DNA of 64,000 nt from the NCBI GenBank assembly GCA_003514385.1, contig DOQR01000004.1:173239-237238 (forward strand), given 5' to 3'. The notes under the pieces were generated by a model. The model saw only the letters and a program-made list of their open reading frames with translations. It was not told where the DNA came from and ran no database searches. Source of the stretch: Oscillospiraceae bacterium. GTDB lineage: Bacteria; Bacillota; Clostridia; Oscillospirales; Acutalibacteraceae. Shown here one piece after another: positions 53,431 to 62,344 of this stretch (position 1 is the stretch's first letter; each line of letters opens with the position of its first letter). Made by a program: the position numbers and the translations under genes.

Positions 53431-54293
53431 CTCCCCTCCTTTATAATATTGAGTATAGCATCCGCTATTATTTCTCCTGCCGTTTTGGGCGCCGTCTTGC
53501 CGGGCAGAGAACCGGGCACTATAACATTAAGCCCGAGTTCACGCGCACAGGCAAAGTCGGTTCCGTAAGGGGCTGAGGCAATATCTATCACAAGGCAGTC
53601 GCGGCGGAGCGCGGAGAGCGTTTTGCAATCGAGTACAAGACTCGGAACGGTATTGACGAGCAGGTCGAGCTCCGGCGCCGTTTTCATAAGTTCGGAGATA
53701 TTCACGGCATCGAGCCCACCGGTTCTCGCCCAGGCGAGATCGCTGCATTTCCTCGCCGCGACCGTCACGCGGGCACCCAAAGCCGCGAGCATATCGGCAA
53801 GCACTTTAGCTGTTCTGCCGTAGCCCGTGACGGCGCACCGTGCACCGTGCAGGGTTATCTTCATATTTTCCATGGCTATTTTTATAACGCCCTGCGCCGT
53901 CGGTACGGCGTTGTTGACGGCGAGCTCCTCGCGCTCAAAATAGTCAAACACGCGGATACCTTTTTTGAAAAAGCTCGATTTGAGCGCGCCGTCCATCATT
54001 CCTGCAAACACGGTCTGACCGCGTTCGAGGGTGTCGGAGAGCTCGTTCAATGTAAGCGGGCTTGAGTTGAGGTGAACGCCGTCGCGGCTGACGGGCAGAG
54101 GCAGAATGACCGCATCGGCACGCGCGGCAGCCGAATCTATACTTTTGTCACCCGTCGGGCGCATATGTTCAAAGTCTGCGGGCGGCGAAGGCGCGAATAT
54201 TTCAACATCGAACCCTTTTTCCGCAAGGCTCTGAGAGGTATAGAGCATACGCTCATCCCCGCCGACGGTCAGAAGTTTTCTGATATTCATCAT
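53427..54293 (-). CDS. dpaA: Dipicolinate synthase subunit A
   Basis: 288 residues. The N-terminal DpaA domain (about 1-110) contains TVGGDERMLYTSQSLAEKG (about 9-27). The NAD(P)-binding domain has AVTGYGRTAKVLADMLAALG (about 152-171) and LVNTVPSLVLD. It supplies the dehydrogenase part of dipicolinate synthase. AAAGGAGG precedes the start. The pair is divergent from murC, not linked to lysine genes as in some Bacillus. Confidence 0.96.
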   Translation of the reverse strand: MMNIRKLLTVGGDERMLYTSQSLAEKGFDVEIFAPSPPADFEHMRPTGDKSIDSAAARADAVILPLPVSRDGVHLNSSPLTLNELSDTLERGQTVFAGMMDGALKSSFFKKGIRVFDYFEREELAVNNAVPTAQGVIKIAMENMKITLHGARCAVTGYGRTAKVLADMLAALGARVTVAARKCSDLAWARTGGLDAVNISELMKTAPELDLLVNTVPSLVLDCKTLSALRRDCLVIDIASAPYGTDFACARELGLNVIVPGSLPGKTAPKTAGEIIADAILNIIKEGS

Positions 54294-54509
54294 AGGCTTT
54301 CCTCCTTTGCCTCATCCCAGTATATGAACCGCCGCTCGGCTATGTCATAGCTTTGTAACAAAATATTTATAAAAATATATTATATTTTTCTTGTCAGTGT
54401 ATTATAATACAAATCGAGCATTTATAATTTATATGTATGTATATCATGAAGCGTATTCTGATTTTGGCTCGTTTTTGAATATGCTGACAAATTCGGAGGC
54501 TTGTTAATT
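54294..54509. other. Divergent spacer between dpaA and murC
   Basis: AT-rich with a TATAAT at 54403-54408 facing murC but no convincing -35 at 16-18 bases; no sporulation-sigma promoter could be assigned confidently for dpaA. Confidence 0.4.
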
Positions 54510-55889
54510 ATGAAAGAAATAGACGAAGTGCTCAAGAAGGTAAAGAGGGTTCATTTCATCGGCATCGGCGGCTCGGGAATGTGTCCGCTCGTTGAGATAC
54601 TTCATTCAAAAGGATATGAAATAACCGGCTCGGACAACAACGAGAGCGACACGCTCAACCGCGTCCGTGCGCTCGGTATACCCGTAACACTAGGACAGAG
54701 AGCCGAGAATATTGAGGGCGCGGAGATGATAGTCTACACCGCCGCTCTTCTCCCCGACAACCCGGAGCTCTGCGCGGCAAAGGCATCGGGAATACCGACC
54801 TTTGAGCGCAAGGAGATGCTCGGCGCTATAACAAGAATGTTTGACGACTGCATCTGCGTCTGCGGCACTCACGGCAAGACCACGACAACATCGATGCTCA
54901 CCCAGATATTCATCCAGGCGGGCGAAGATCCGTCGGCGGTTATCGGCGGAAAGCTTCCGCTCACGGGCACAAACGGTCTTGTCGGCAAGAGTGAGCATAT
55001 GCTCTGCGAGGCGTGCGAATTTGTTGACACGTTTCTTTCGCTCTCGCCCGACGTCTGCGTTCTGCTTAATATAGACGAGGATCACCTCGACTACTTCAAG
55101 ACGCTCGACAACCTCATCGCTTCGTTCACGAAGTTTGCTTCGATGACCCGCAAAGAGGTCATATATAACGGCGACGACGCAAATACTCTGCGTGCTATCG
55201 CGAGAGTCAAGGACAAAAAGTTCATCACCTTCGGTCTCAAAGATGGCAACGACTTCAGAGCCGACAACATCGTGCTTGAGCACGAGTTTGCGAGCTTTGA
55301 CATAATCAAATACGGCGAGAATGTCGGCAGAATAAGCCTCGGCATCCCCGGCGAACACAATGTATACAACGCTCTTGCGGCTATCGCTGCGGCGGACAAT
55401 GCCGGCATACCGATGGATAAGATAATCGCGTGCGCCGAAGCTTTCCACGGCGCGGGCAGACGTTTTGAGATTCTCAAGAGAATCAACGGCATAACCATTG
55501 CGGACGACTATGCCCACCATCCGAGAGAGCTCGAGGCGACTCTCACGACCGCTATGGGCATGGGCTTCAACAGAGTCTGGGCAGTGTTCCAGCCGTTCAC
55601 ATATTCGCGCACCGCAATGCTCTTTGACGATTTCTGCCGCGTTCTGAGCATTCCCGACAGAACGGTTCTGACCGAGATAATGGGCTCACGCGAGAGGAAC
55701 ACATATAATATCTACACCTCGCAGCTCGCCGAGAAGATTCCCGGGAGCGTATGGTTCAACACCTTTGAAGAGGTTGCCGACTATGTTGTCAAAAATGTCG
55801 AAAAGGGCGATCTTGTGATAACGCTCGGCTGCGGCGACATATACAAGGCCGCAAAGCTGATGATAAAGAAACTCGAAAAGCAGGGATAA
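54510..55889 (+). CDS. murC: UDP-N-acetylmuramate-L-alanine ligase
   Basis: 459 residues from ATG 54510 (GGAGG ten bases upstream; TTG 54501 lies too close). Mur ligase motifs: N-terminal VHFIGIGGSGMCPL (about 15-28), the ATP loop CVCGTHGKTTTTSML (about 113-127), LLNIDEDHLDYFK (about 189-201) and the C-terminal DDYAHHPRELEATL (about 331-344), which with the Mur domain is typical of MurC. It adds L-alanine to UDP-MurNAc. An HD-domain gene starts one base after its stop. Confidence 0.97.
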   Translation: MKEIDEVLKKVKRVHFIGIGGSGMCPLVEILHSKGYEITGSDNNESDTLNRVRALGIPVTLGQRAENIEGAEMIVYTAALLPDNPELCAAKASGIPTFERKEMLGAITRMFDDCICVCGTHGKTTTTSMLTQIFIQAGEDPSAVIGGKLPLTGTNGLVGKSEHMLCEACEFVDTFLSLSPDVCVLLNIDEDHLDYFKTLDNLIASFTKFASMTRKEVIYNGDDANTLRAIARVKDKKFITFGLKDGNDFRADNIVLEHEFASFDIIKYGENVGRISLGIPGEHNVYNALAAIAAADNAGIPMDKIIACAEAFHGAGRRFEILKRINGITIADDYAHHPRELEATLTTAMGMGFNRVWAVFQPFTYSRTAMLFDDFCRVLSIPDRTVLTEIMGSRERNTYNIYTSQLAEKIPGSVWFNTFEEVADYVVKNVEKGDLVITLGCGDIYKAAKLMIKKLEKQG

Positions 55890-55890
55890 C

Positions 55891-56403
55891 ATGGGTTCTC
55901 CGTTCAAAAGACTCAAGGAAGTATATGCGCGGACATACTCGCTCGACACAGGGCGCGACGCAGATTTTTTCGACTGCGTCAACGACATATATTTTTCGCC
56001 CGAGGTGCAGAGTCTGAAAAAATATCCGCAGCACGACAAAATGGACAGACTCCAGCACATAACGAGCGTTGCATATCTGACATTCCGCGTTTGCAGACAT
56101 TTCGGGCTCGACTACCGCAAGGCGGCAAGAGCCGCGACGATGCACGATCTTTTCTACTATGACTGGCACGAAAACGACTGGAGCCACCGTCCACACGGCT
56201 ACAGGCACCCGAAGTTCGCCGCTGCAAATGCGAAATTACTCTGCGGCGGACTTGACAGAAAAAGTGAAATGATGATAATCCGGCACATGTGGCCTCTGAC
56301 GCCGCTGCCGCCGACAAGCCCCGAGGGAATGGTTCTTTCGCTCGCGGACAAATACTGCGCATCGAGAGAGATGAAAATAGCCAAGCAGAACGCGAAAGGA
56401 TGA
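55891..56403 (+). CDS. HD-domain hydrolase
   Basis: 170 residues. The metal-binding residues are visible as RLQHITSVAYLTFRVC (about 50-65; first His), AATMHDLFYYDW (about 78-89; the His-Asp pair) and RHMWPLTP (about 130-137). It belongs to the small cytoplasmic HD phosphohydrolases, which act on nucleotides or phosphoesters. ATG lies one base after murC's stop, so the two are coupled. The substrate is unknown. Confidence 0.88.
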   Translation: MGSPFKRLKEVYARTYSLDTGRDADFFDCVNDIYFSPEVQSLKKYPQHDKMDRLQHITSVAYLTFRVCRHFGLDYRKAARAATMHDLFYYDWHENDWSHRPHGYRHPKFAAANAKLLCGGLDRKSEMMIIRHMWPLTPLPPTSPEGMVLSLADKYCASREMKIAKQNAKG

Positions 56404-56449
56404 TATCCGGCGCAGGCATGAACCGATCAACGAAAGAGAGAGAAGCTTT

Positions 56450-57376
56450 ATGAAAATTTTTATGACGATAGTTACATATGTGCTGTATTTCTTCTTTTAC
56501 AGTGCAGTCGGCTGGCTCGGCGAATCGATATACTGCTCGGTCGGCGCGCGCAAATGGGTCAACCGCGGATTCTTAAAGGGTCCGATGTGCCCGATATACG
56601 GCACGGGCGCGCTTGCAATGGCGATAACGCTGACGCCGGTCAAAAATCTCGACATCAGGGTTCCGATGTTCGGTCACGATGTTCTGATAACGCCCCTGCT
56701 CGTCTTTATTGCCGGCATGGTGGTCTGCGACATTGTCGAATTCATAACGAGCGTGCTTATGGAAAAGCTCTTCCACGCGAGATGGTGGGACTACTCGAAC
56801 AAGAAGTTCAACATCCAGGGACGCATCTGCCTCGGACACACGTTCTACTGGGGCATAGCCTCGCTGCTCTTCCTTTATCTCGTGCACCCGATAGTTGTAT
56901 ATTGTTTCTCACAACTGCTCGATTCGGCGGCGATAATCATCTTCGCCTGCGTGCTTGCGATATTCTTAGTTGACCTTGTCTTTGCCGTATACAGGGCGCT
57001 CGATGTCAGAAAAGTCATGGATAAGATAAAAGGCTTCTCCGACACGCTGAGCAACTTTGCCGGCACGATAAAGAGCGGCGTTTCGGACAAAGTTCCGTCG
57101 CTTGACGAGACAAAGGCAAAGCTTGAAAGCTTCAGAAGAGACGCAACCGCACAGCTCAAAGATGCTTTTCACTTCACTCCCTCGTCCGACAAAACCGATG
57201 ACGAGAGCACAGAAAAAGAGAGCGGCAGAAACAAGCTGAAGGTAAAACTCAACCGCCACTTCACAAGCTCTTCAAACCTTTTGCCCTATGCTAAGAAGCA
57301 GATTAAAAAGCTTGAGGAAATGTATGACGAAGTCAAAAAAGCGTTTTATGATGACGACGATGACGATCTGTACTGA
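56450..57376 (+). CDS. CmpB-like membrane protein (ABC_trans_CmpB family)
   Basis: 308 residues. Five to six membrane helices occupy residues 5-180 (first one YVLYFFFYSAVGWLGESIYC, with the family's WxxE), followed by KWVNRGFLKGPMCPIYGTGA (about 31-50) and KKFNIQGRICLGHTFYWG (about 118-135). The C-terminal 110 residues are soluble and end in an acidic Asp run. The family was first annotated as an ABC-type IV transporter but has no proven transport role. GAGAGAG precedes the start. It probably shares the murC transcript. Confidence 0.9.
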   Translation: MKIFMTIVTYVLYFFFYSAVGWLGESIYCSVGARKWVNRGFLKGPMCPIYGTGALAMAITLTPVKNLDIRVPMFGHDVLITPLLVFIAGMVVCDIVEFITSVLMEKLFHARWWDYSNKKFNIQGRICLGHTFYWGIASLLFLYLVHPIVVYCFSQLLDSAAIIIFACVLAIFLVDLVFAVYRALDVRKVMDKIKGFSDTLSNFAGTIKSGVSDKVPSLDETKAKLESFRRDATAQLKDAFHFTPSSDKTDDESTEKESGRNKLKVKLNRHFTSSSNLLPYAKKQIKKLEEMYDEVKKAFYDDDDDDLY

Positions 57377-57388
57377 TAAATAAACCAA

Positions 57389-57421
57389 CCCGCCTGCGCA
57401 CAAAACAGGCGGGATTTTTAT
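57389..57421 (+). terminator. Terminator of the murC transcript
   Basis: CCCGCCTG / CAGGCGGG stem with a 9-base loop and ATTTTTAT. Confidence 0.85.
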
Positions 57422-57447
57422 CTCCGTCGAAAACTAAAATAAAAGCA

Positions 57448-57489
57448 TAAGAAATCACCGCAGAAATAAATCTGCGGTGATTTCTTTTA
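57448..57489. terminator. Bidirectional terminator before the DUF4474 gene end
   Basis: Perfect 15-base arms AGAAATCACCGCAGA / TCTGCGGTGATTTCT with a 6-base loop, then TTTT. Confidence 0.9.
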
Positions 57490-57499
57490 AGCTATTTGA

Positions 57500-58537
57500 T
57501 TATTTGTCCCAATTGAATCTGACAACCGCGCCGTCGACCCAATAGTTCTGACCGAGGACATAACCGTTATCCTCAAGTCCGCCGGCGAAGGCCTTTGCCA
57601 TCTCCTCGCTCTTGCAGGTGATGGACGCTCTCATCTCGAAGTCGGAAGCCGAAGTAGCGGTAAGCGGAGCAAAGCCCGTCAGCCACCAGTGGCTCTCGTC
57701 CTCGCGATGGAAGAATAGCTCGCCCTTCTTGTAGAGGTCGAAAGACATCTTCAGGCAATCCTCATCGGATGCACAGGCATAGAACTCAACGGGATTCTTG
57801 GGAGACTTGGTGTAAACGCCGATCTCCGCGCCGCTGGTGATACCGTACTGACCCTTCCAAACCTGAATCATCCAATTCTTGCCCTCATAATCGAACTTGT
57901 AGCGCTGGGTGTTGTAGAACATCATGGTCACCGGAGCGCACTTGTCATATATCTCGCAGAAACCGAAATATCTCTGCCAGGGATACTTGGGGTTATAGAA
58001 GATACCCTGCTTCGAATCGAAATCGAAACCGATATAGAGAAGTCCGTGTCCGTCAACGCCGTAAAGGAGTCCGGTGTTCGGGTCATAAGCAATACCCGCG
58101 CCGATATCCTTTATCTCAGCCGCCTCTGCGGGCAGCTCTTCCTTCGGGATGAAGACTACTTCGCCGTCGCTGACGGTGATATTCTCATCCTTGATCTTCT
58201 TCTCGGCAATCTCGGTAAGTGTTTTTGTATCCTCCTCCGAGAGAACCTTGACATTGTTCGCGGTGTCCGCGACATCAGTGGGAGCGATCGACTCCGTCAC
58301 CGGCTTCATCGAGGTCATTCCCGACGCGCCAGACCCATCTGCACTCTGGGTGACTTTGACAACAGTCGTTTTGTTCTCAGGCTTTGCGTCCATGACCTGG
58401 CGGGTCACGCCTGCCTCAACACTGTCCGCAGCGTCGGAAGTACCGAGCTTGACAGCAGTAAAAGCAAACGCCTGAACCGCGAGAACAAGGGCGAGCACAG
58501 CCGCAAGAACAGCAATACTCTTCTTTCCTGATCTCAT
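57500..58537 (-). CDS. Secreted DUF4474 protein
   Basis: 345 residues from ATG 58537 (ACGGAGGC seven bases upstream). A signal peptide or anchor spans about 7-30, then a low-complexity Thr/Asp-rich spacer (about 33-130). The DUF4474 domain contains FYNPKYPWQRYFGFCEIYDK (about 180-200) and WMIQVWKGQYGITSGAEIGV (about 222-241). The function of the family is unknown; the Trp-rich strands and a conserved YG loop suggest a beta-rich ligand-binding fold. It is probably exported to the cell surface. Monocistronic with its own promoter. Confidence 0.88.
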   Translation of the reverse strand: MRSGKKSIAVLAAVLALVLAVQAFAFTAVKLGTSDAADSVEAGVTRQVMDAKPENKTTVVKVTQSADGSGASGMTSMKPVTESIAPTDVADTANNVKVLSEEDTKTLTEIAEKKIKDENITVSDGEVVFIPKEELPAEAAEIKDIGAGIAYDPNTGLLYGVDGHGLLYIGFDFDSKQGIFYNPKYPWQRYFGFCEIYDKCAPVTMMFYNTQRYKFDYEGKNWMIQVWKGQYGITSGAEIGVYTKSPKNPVEFYACASDEDCLKMSFDLYKKGELFFHREDESHWWLTGFAPLTATSASDFEMRASITCKSEEMAKAFAGGLEDNGYVLGQNYWVDGAVVRFNWDK

Positions 58538-58580
58538 AAAAAATTGCCTCCGTTTCTTTTTTCGTGCTGGCACAAGTGTT

Positions 58581-58609
58581 ATTATTACACATTCAGAAAC
58601 AAAAGTCAA
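58581..58609 (-). promoter_or_regulatory. Promoter of the DUF4474 gene
   Basis: Minus-strand TTGACT (58604-58609), 17-base spacer, AATAAT (58581-58586). Confidence 0.6.
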
Positions 58610-58663
58610 CGATTTGTTTAGAATTTGTTTAAAAATATTTTTGCATATATAATTTTATACAAA

Positions 58664-58722
58664 CAATATACACTTGTGCACGACTACAAAAAATAGTATT
58701 ATACAAACGGAGGCTATTTTAT
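58664..58722 (+). repeat. Inverted second copy of the DUF4474 leader, without a gene
   Basis: ACACTTGTGC ... ACAAAAAATAG ... AAACGGAGGCTATTT on the plus strand parallels the minus-strand leader ACACTTGTGC ... GAAAAAAG ... AAACGGAGGCAATTT of the DUF4474 gene. No start codon follows it, and the frame closes after seven codons. It lies in the 210-base gap between the DUF4474 gene and the ABC permease gene. Confidence 0.45.
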
Positions 58723-58747
58723 TCCGAAAATTTACATTTTTTAACGA

Positions 58748-59989
58748 TCACATACTTCTCAGTGCGTCGATGGGCTGCATCTTTGCGGCTCTGCGCGCGG
58801 GATATATTCCGAAGAACACGCCTATTGCGGTAGAGAAACCAACTGCGATGACTATAGTCGAAAATTTCATCTCAATCGGTATATTCATATAGCTCGCCAC
58901 AGCGAACGCACCGACAGATCCCAGTATCAGTCCTATCAATCCGCCGAGCAGACACAATATAACCGACTCGGTCAAAAACTGGAACAGTATTGTAGAGGTC
59001 TTTGCGCCGAGTGCTTTTCTGATACCGATTTCGCGCGTTCGTTCCGTTACGGTGACGAGCATTATATTCATAACACCGATGCCGCCGACGAGCAGCGATA
59101 TCGCGCTGACCGCCGCGATGAAGGTCGTGAACACATTGATAACAGTATCAAGAAGGTCGATATAAGTCGCCATATTTATGAGTGAATAGGCGTTCTTTCC
59201 GAAATTGCCATGGCGGGTATAGAGCAGATTCATCGCGGCGCTGCCCGCGGCATCAAGCTCAGAGTCGGACTTCGCCATGATATAGCACATCTCATATCTG
59301 CCCGCCGAGTTACCGTTGAGGGCATCTGCGAGAGTTGCTGGGATTATTATGCTGCAGCCGGTCTGCGAATCGCTCATATACGACGACATCGTCTCAGACA
59401 TATTCGAGCTTGAGCTCGAAAGCATAGAGGCGTCTATTATGCCGATAACTTTCATCTGCACCGTCTGGTCGCTGACCGTGAAGCTCAGTTTCTCCCCCAC
59501 CGGGTCGGAATAACCGAACAGAAGCTTTGCGCTGATAGAATCGAGCACGGCGACACGCGCGCCGGACTCATATTCCTCTTCCGTGAAGAAGCGTCCGCTG
59601 AGCATACCGGCTGACATCATATTGCCGAGATCGGAGTTGCCGGCTATCGCGAGACCGAGGCTCTCGTTATGCTTTGTCGTGACATTTCCGACGGACATCG
59701 TGACCTGCGAGACATATGCCACGCTGTCAAGATTCTTTATAGCTTTTATATCCTCTGCGGTTATATAATCGGAGGCGTTGGTCTCCTTGCTGTTGATTGA
59801 GATATTGATAGCGCTCGAGCCCATATCTTTTATCATGCCAACGATATAATCGCGGCCGCCGTTGCCGAGCGTTATGATAGCGATAACCGCCGCGACGCCG
59901 ATGATTATGCCGAGCATAGTCAGGAGCGAGCGCATAAGGTTCGTCTTTATCGAAAATATCGCTATTCTGATGTTTTCTTTTATATTCAT
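58748..59989 (-). CDS. MacB-like ABC transporter permease
   Basis: 413 residues. One N-terminal helix (about 20-42, MLGIIIGVAAVIAIITLG), an extracellular MacB_PCD domain (about 45-260), then the FtsX domain with three helices (about 285-405) and the conserved TVTERTREIGIRKALGA (about 316-332) that contacts the ATPase. It exports peptides, lipids or antibiotics with an ATPase and a MacA-like adaptor. The adaptor gene is 16 bases upstream, but no ATPase gene is in the operon. Confidence 0.93.
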   Translation of the reverse strand: MNIKENIRIAIFSIKTNLMRSLLTMLGIIIGVAAVIAIITLGNGGRDYIVGMIKDMGSSAINISINSKETNASDYITAEDIKAIKNLDSVAYVSQVTMSVGNVTTKHNESLGLAIAGNSDLGNMMSAGMLSGRFFTEEEYESGARVAVLDSISAKLLFGYSDPVGEKLSFTVSDQTVQMKVIGIIDASMLSSSSSNMSETMSSYMSDSQTGCSIIIPATLADALNGNSAGRYEMCYIMAKSDSELDAAGSAAMNLLYTRHGNFGKNAYSLINMATYIDLLDTVINVFTTFIAAVSAISLLVGGIGVMNIMLVTVTERTREIGIRKALGAKTSTILFQFLTESVILCLLGGLIGLILGSVGAFAVASYMNIPIEMKFSTIVIAVGFSTAIGVFFGIYPARRAAKMQPIDALRSM

Positions 59990-60005
59990 CCCTGACCTCC
60001 GGCAA

Positions 60006-61505
60006 TTATTTTGACGTTACTATTTTTACCTTATCGCCGTCGGCAAGAGTCGTTCCTGTCGGCACGGAGGTTATGACTATATCGCCCTCATTGCATCCGG
60101 AAACGATTTCATATCTGGTGTCATCGGAAATGCCGAGTTCGACCTTTGAGAAAGTTATTCTCTTTGTCTTCGGATTATAAAGATACACATATGTTCCGGT
60201 GCTGTCGTTCTTGATAGCCTCGCTGGGCACGACAAGGACATTGTTCTTCGAATCGACGTCAATTGATATATCGACATCGAGACCGACTATAACGCTCGAA
60301 GTGGGATTATCTATAGTCACCTTTGCATCGACGCCGTTCGCGGAGCCCGAGCCGATGAGAGAAGAGATATCGACTCCGTTCGACTGCGTGGCAACGGGGC
60401 TTATATAAGTAACTACGCCGTCAACAACGGTGTCGTCTGCCGCAGTGACGCGGCACGGCATATCGAGGCTGACTTTGAAGATATCCGCCTTTCCGAGGAC
60501 AAAATCAACCACGAACGGATAATATTCAACTGTTATGCCGCTCTGAGTCTGACCGAGAAGAGCGTTGACGATATCGGCGACATTTGTGTTGCCGCTCGCG
60601 AGATCAATTATCGAAGAGATATCAATATTCGCGCTCGCCGCCGAACGGCAGGTCTCGCCGGGAGTTATATTGACCTCGCTGACGATGCCGTCATATTCGG
60701 CTATCCAGCCCTTTTTGAGCGAAGATATAGAGGCTGTGAGCGAATCAAGCTCTTTCTTAGAAGCTTCCATAATAGTCTTATATGTGCTCTGGGTTATCGT
60801 GCCGGACTGAGCTTCGAGAGTGACTTTTTTGAGCTCGAGCTGCATTTTTTCCATCTGAAGCTCGGAGACGCCGGAGCCGAAGATATTGGAATTGCCGCTG
60901 TTGAGCAACTCGTCGAGCTTCTTGAGCGCAGCGTTTATATCGTCCATGCCGAGAGCCTTGGAGACAAGCTCCCAGAACTTATTTGACGCATCGCTATCGG
61001 TCTTGTTCTGGTCATTTTTATTCTGATTGTTGTTCTTGTTCTGCTCCTGTTCCTGCTTTTCGAGCTCTTTGTTTATCTCGGCAAGGCGAGCATTTATCTC
61101 TTTGAGTTGAGCAGACGAACTCACGGCGGTATTCTTCGCGTTGTTATAGTTTTCAACGGCGGTCAGATACGTCTGCTGCTTCTCCGCAAGGACGGAGTTG
61201 AGTGACGATGTGTCAAACGTTGCAAGCACATCACCCTTTTTGACATACTCGCCGACCTTGACATTGACAGTCAGGACTTTTGTGCCGTCGATTGGGACAA
61301 AGTTCCCCTTCTGCGACGATGAGACCTTGCCGGACATATCAAGAGTCTGGGTTATCGAACCCTTTGTCACCTTTGCGGTCGAGACCTGCGGCAGCGGATC
61401 GGGTTTGAAGAACATATACAGCACGCCCGCGATAATCGCGGCGCACAGGATCACAAGGATCGACACAAGCACTTTCTTTTTTGTTGACCACTTCTTTGTT
61501 TCCAT
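60006..61505 (-). CDS. MacA/HlyD-like membrane-fusion adaptor
   Basis: 499 residues from ATG 61505 (ACGGAGGA seven bases upstream). A membrane anchor spans about 12-33. The first barrel-sandwich half is KGSITQTLDMSGKVSSSQKG (about 50-70) with VNVKVGEYVKKGDVLATFD. A helical hairpin with an Asn/Lys/Gln-rich insert (about 150-190) is followed by the second lipoyl half (GIVSEVNITPGETC) and beta-barrel and membrane-proximal domains to the C-terminus. It links a MacB-like permease to the outside in Gram-positive exporters. First gene of the pair; only 16 bases to the permease. Confidence 0.9.
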   Translation of the reverse strand: METKKWSTKKKVLVSILVILCAAIIAGVLYMFFKPDPLPQVSTAKVTKGSITQTLDMSGKVSSSQKGNFVPIDGTKVLTVNVKVGEYVKKGDVLATFDTSSLNSVLAEKQQTYLTAVENYNNAKNTAVSSSAQLKEINARLAEINKELEKQEQEQNKNNNQNKNDQNKTDSDASNKFWELVSKALGMDDINAALKKLDELLNSGNSNIFGSGVSELQMEKMQLELKKVTLEAQSGTITQSTYKTIMEASKKELDSLTASISSLKKGWIAEYDGIVSEVNITPGETCRSAASANIDISSIIDLASGNTNVADIVNALLGQTQSGITVEYYPFVVDFVLGKADIFKVSLDMPCRVTAADDTVVDGVVTYISPVATQSNGVDISSLIGSGSANGVDAKVTIDNPTSSVIVGLDVDISIDVDSKNNVLVVPSEAIKNDSTGTYVYLYNPKTKRITFSKVELGISDDTRYEIVSGCNEGDIVITSVPTGTTLADGDKVKIVTSK

Positions 61506-61771
61506 GCGTATCCTCCGTCTCAAAGTTTTGAAAAAGCGCAAAGCGCATACAAATATAATAGAGAAATTGTACAGGCAAAATATAGACCTGTTGCTATATA
61601 AATTGTAAATATTTTTTGAATTTTAATCAGTATAAACTTTTTTTGATATTTTTTCAAGAACCAGGGCGGCGTTTCAGTCTGATAAAAGCAAGTTTTACAT
61701 ATAGATATATAACGCCTGGAATGCGTATACCGTTTCTTGGTGAAAATCACAGCGACATCGGAGGAACGAAA

Positions 61772-62335
61772 ATGAAAAGGATCGCAGCAATTCTGCTCGC
61801 CGTTCTCGCTCTACTGCTCGGTGCGTGCTCGGTGCAGAGATATTCCGACGCGGCGATGTTCTGCAGGCGGTTCAACAGAGAATATAAAGAATCACTGCTC
61901 GATATTGAAACGGCGACGGTCACAGAGACGGACGGATGCACCGTGTTCAGTCTGACACCGGACGAAAACATTCTGATATCTCTGTATACGAACAGCGACG
62001 GAGTGCGAATAAAACGAATAAGCATAACGGCGCACGGAAATGTCGAAGCTATGCAAAACGGACTTTTTGCGCGTTTTCTGGCATTCTGCAAATGCGCAGT
62101 TCCTGCCTATTCAAACAGCGAGGACACATACGAAAACATTTCTGCGAAGCTAAACATACCGAACGAAAATGAATATGCAACCGCGATAACACAATATACG
62201 CAGGGTGAAGCGGTCAGATATGCCTATTCAGCCGATGTTGCAGGTGCATTTTTTTGCATGGAAAACAAAAGTCTGTGCCACACGGACGAAGAGCACCTGA
62301 CTCTCCGCGATGACGGCACAGACCTCAAAAACTGA
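61772..62335 (+). CDS. Putative lipoprotein of unknown function
   Basis: 187 residues from ATG 61772 (GGAGG seven bases upstream). The lipobox LLGAC places the modified Cys near residue 18 after a short basic and hydrophobic signal. The mature part has a beta-strand-rich pattern (SLLDIETATVTETDGCTVFS, DGVRIKRISITAHGN). No domain is recognised. It converges on the glycerophosphodiesterase gene, ten bases away. Confidence 0.8.
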   Translation: MKRIAAILLAVLALLLGACSVQRYSDAAMFCRRFNREYKESLLDIETATVTETDGCTVFSLTPDENILISLYTNSDGVRIKRISITAHGNVEAMQNGLFARFLAFCKCAVPAYSNSEDTYENISAKLNIPNENEYATAITQYTQGEAVRYAYSADVAGAFFCMENKSLCHTDEEHLTLRDDGTDLKN

Positions 62336-62344
62336 AAACAACTT

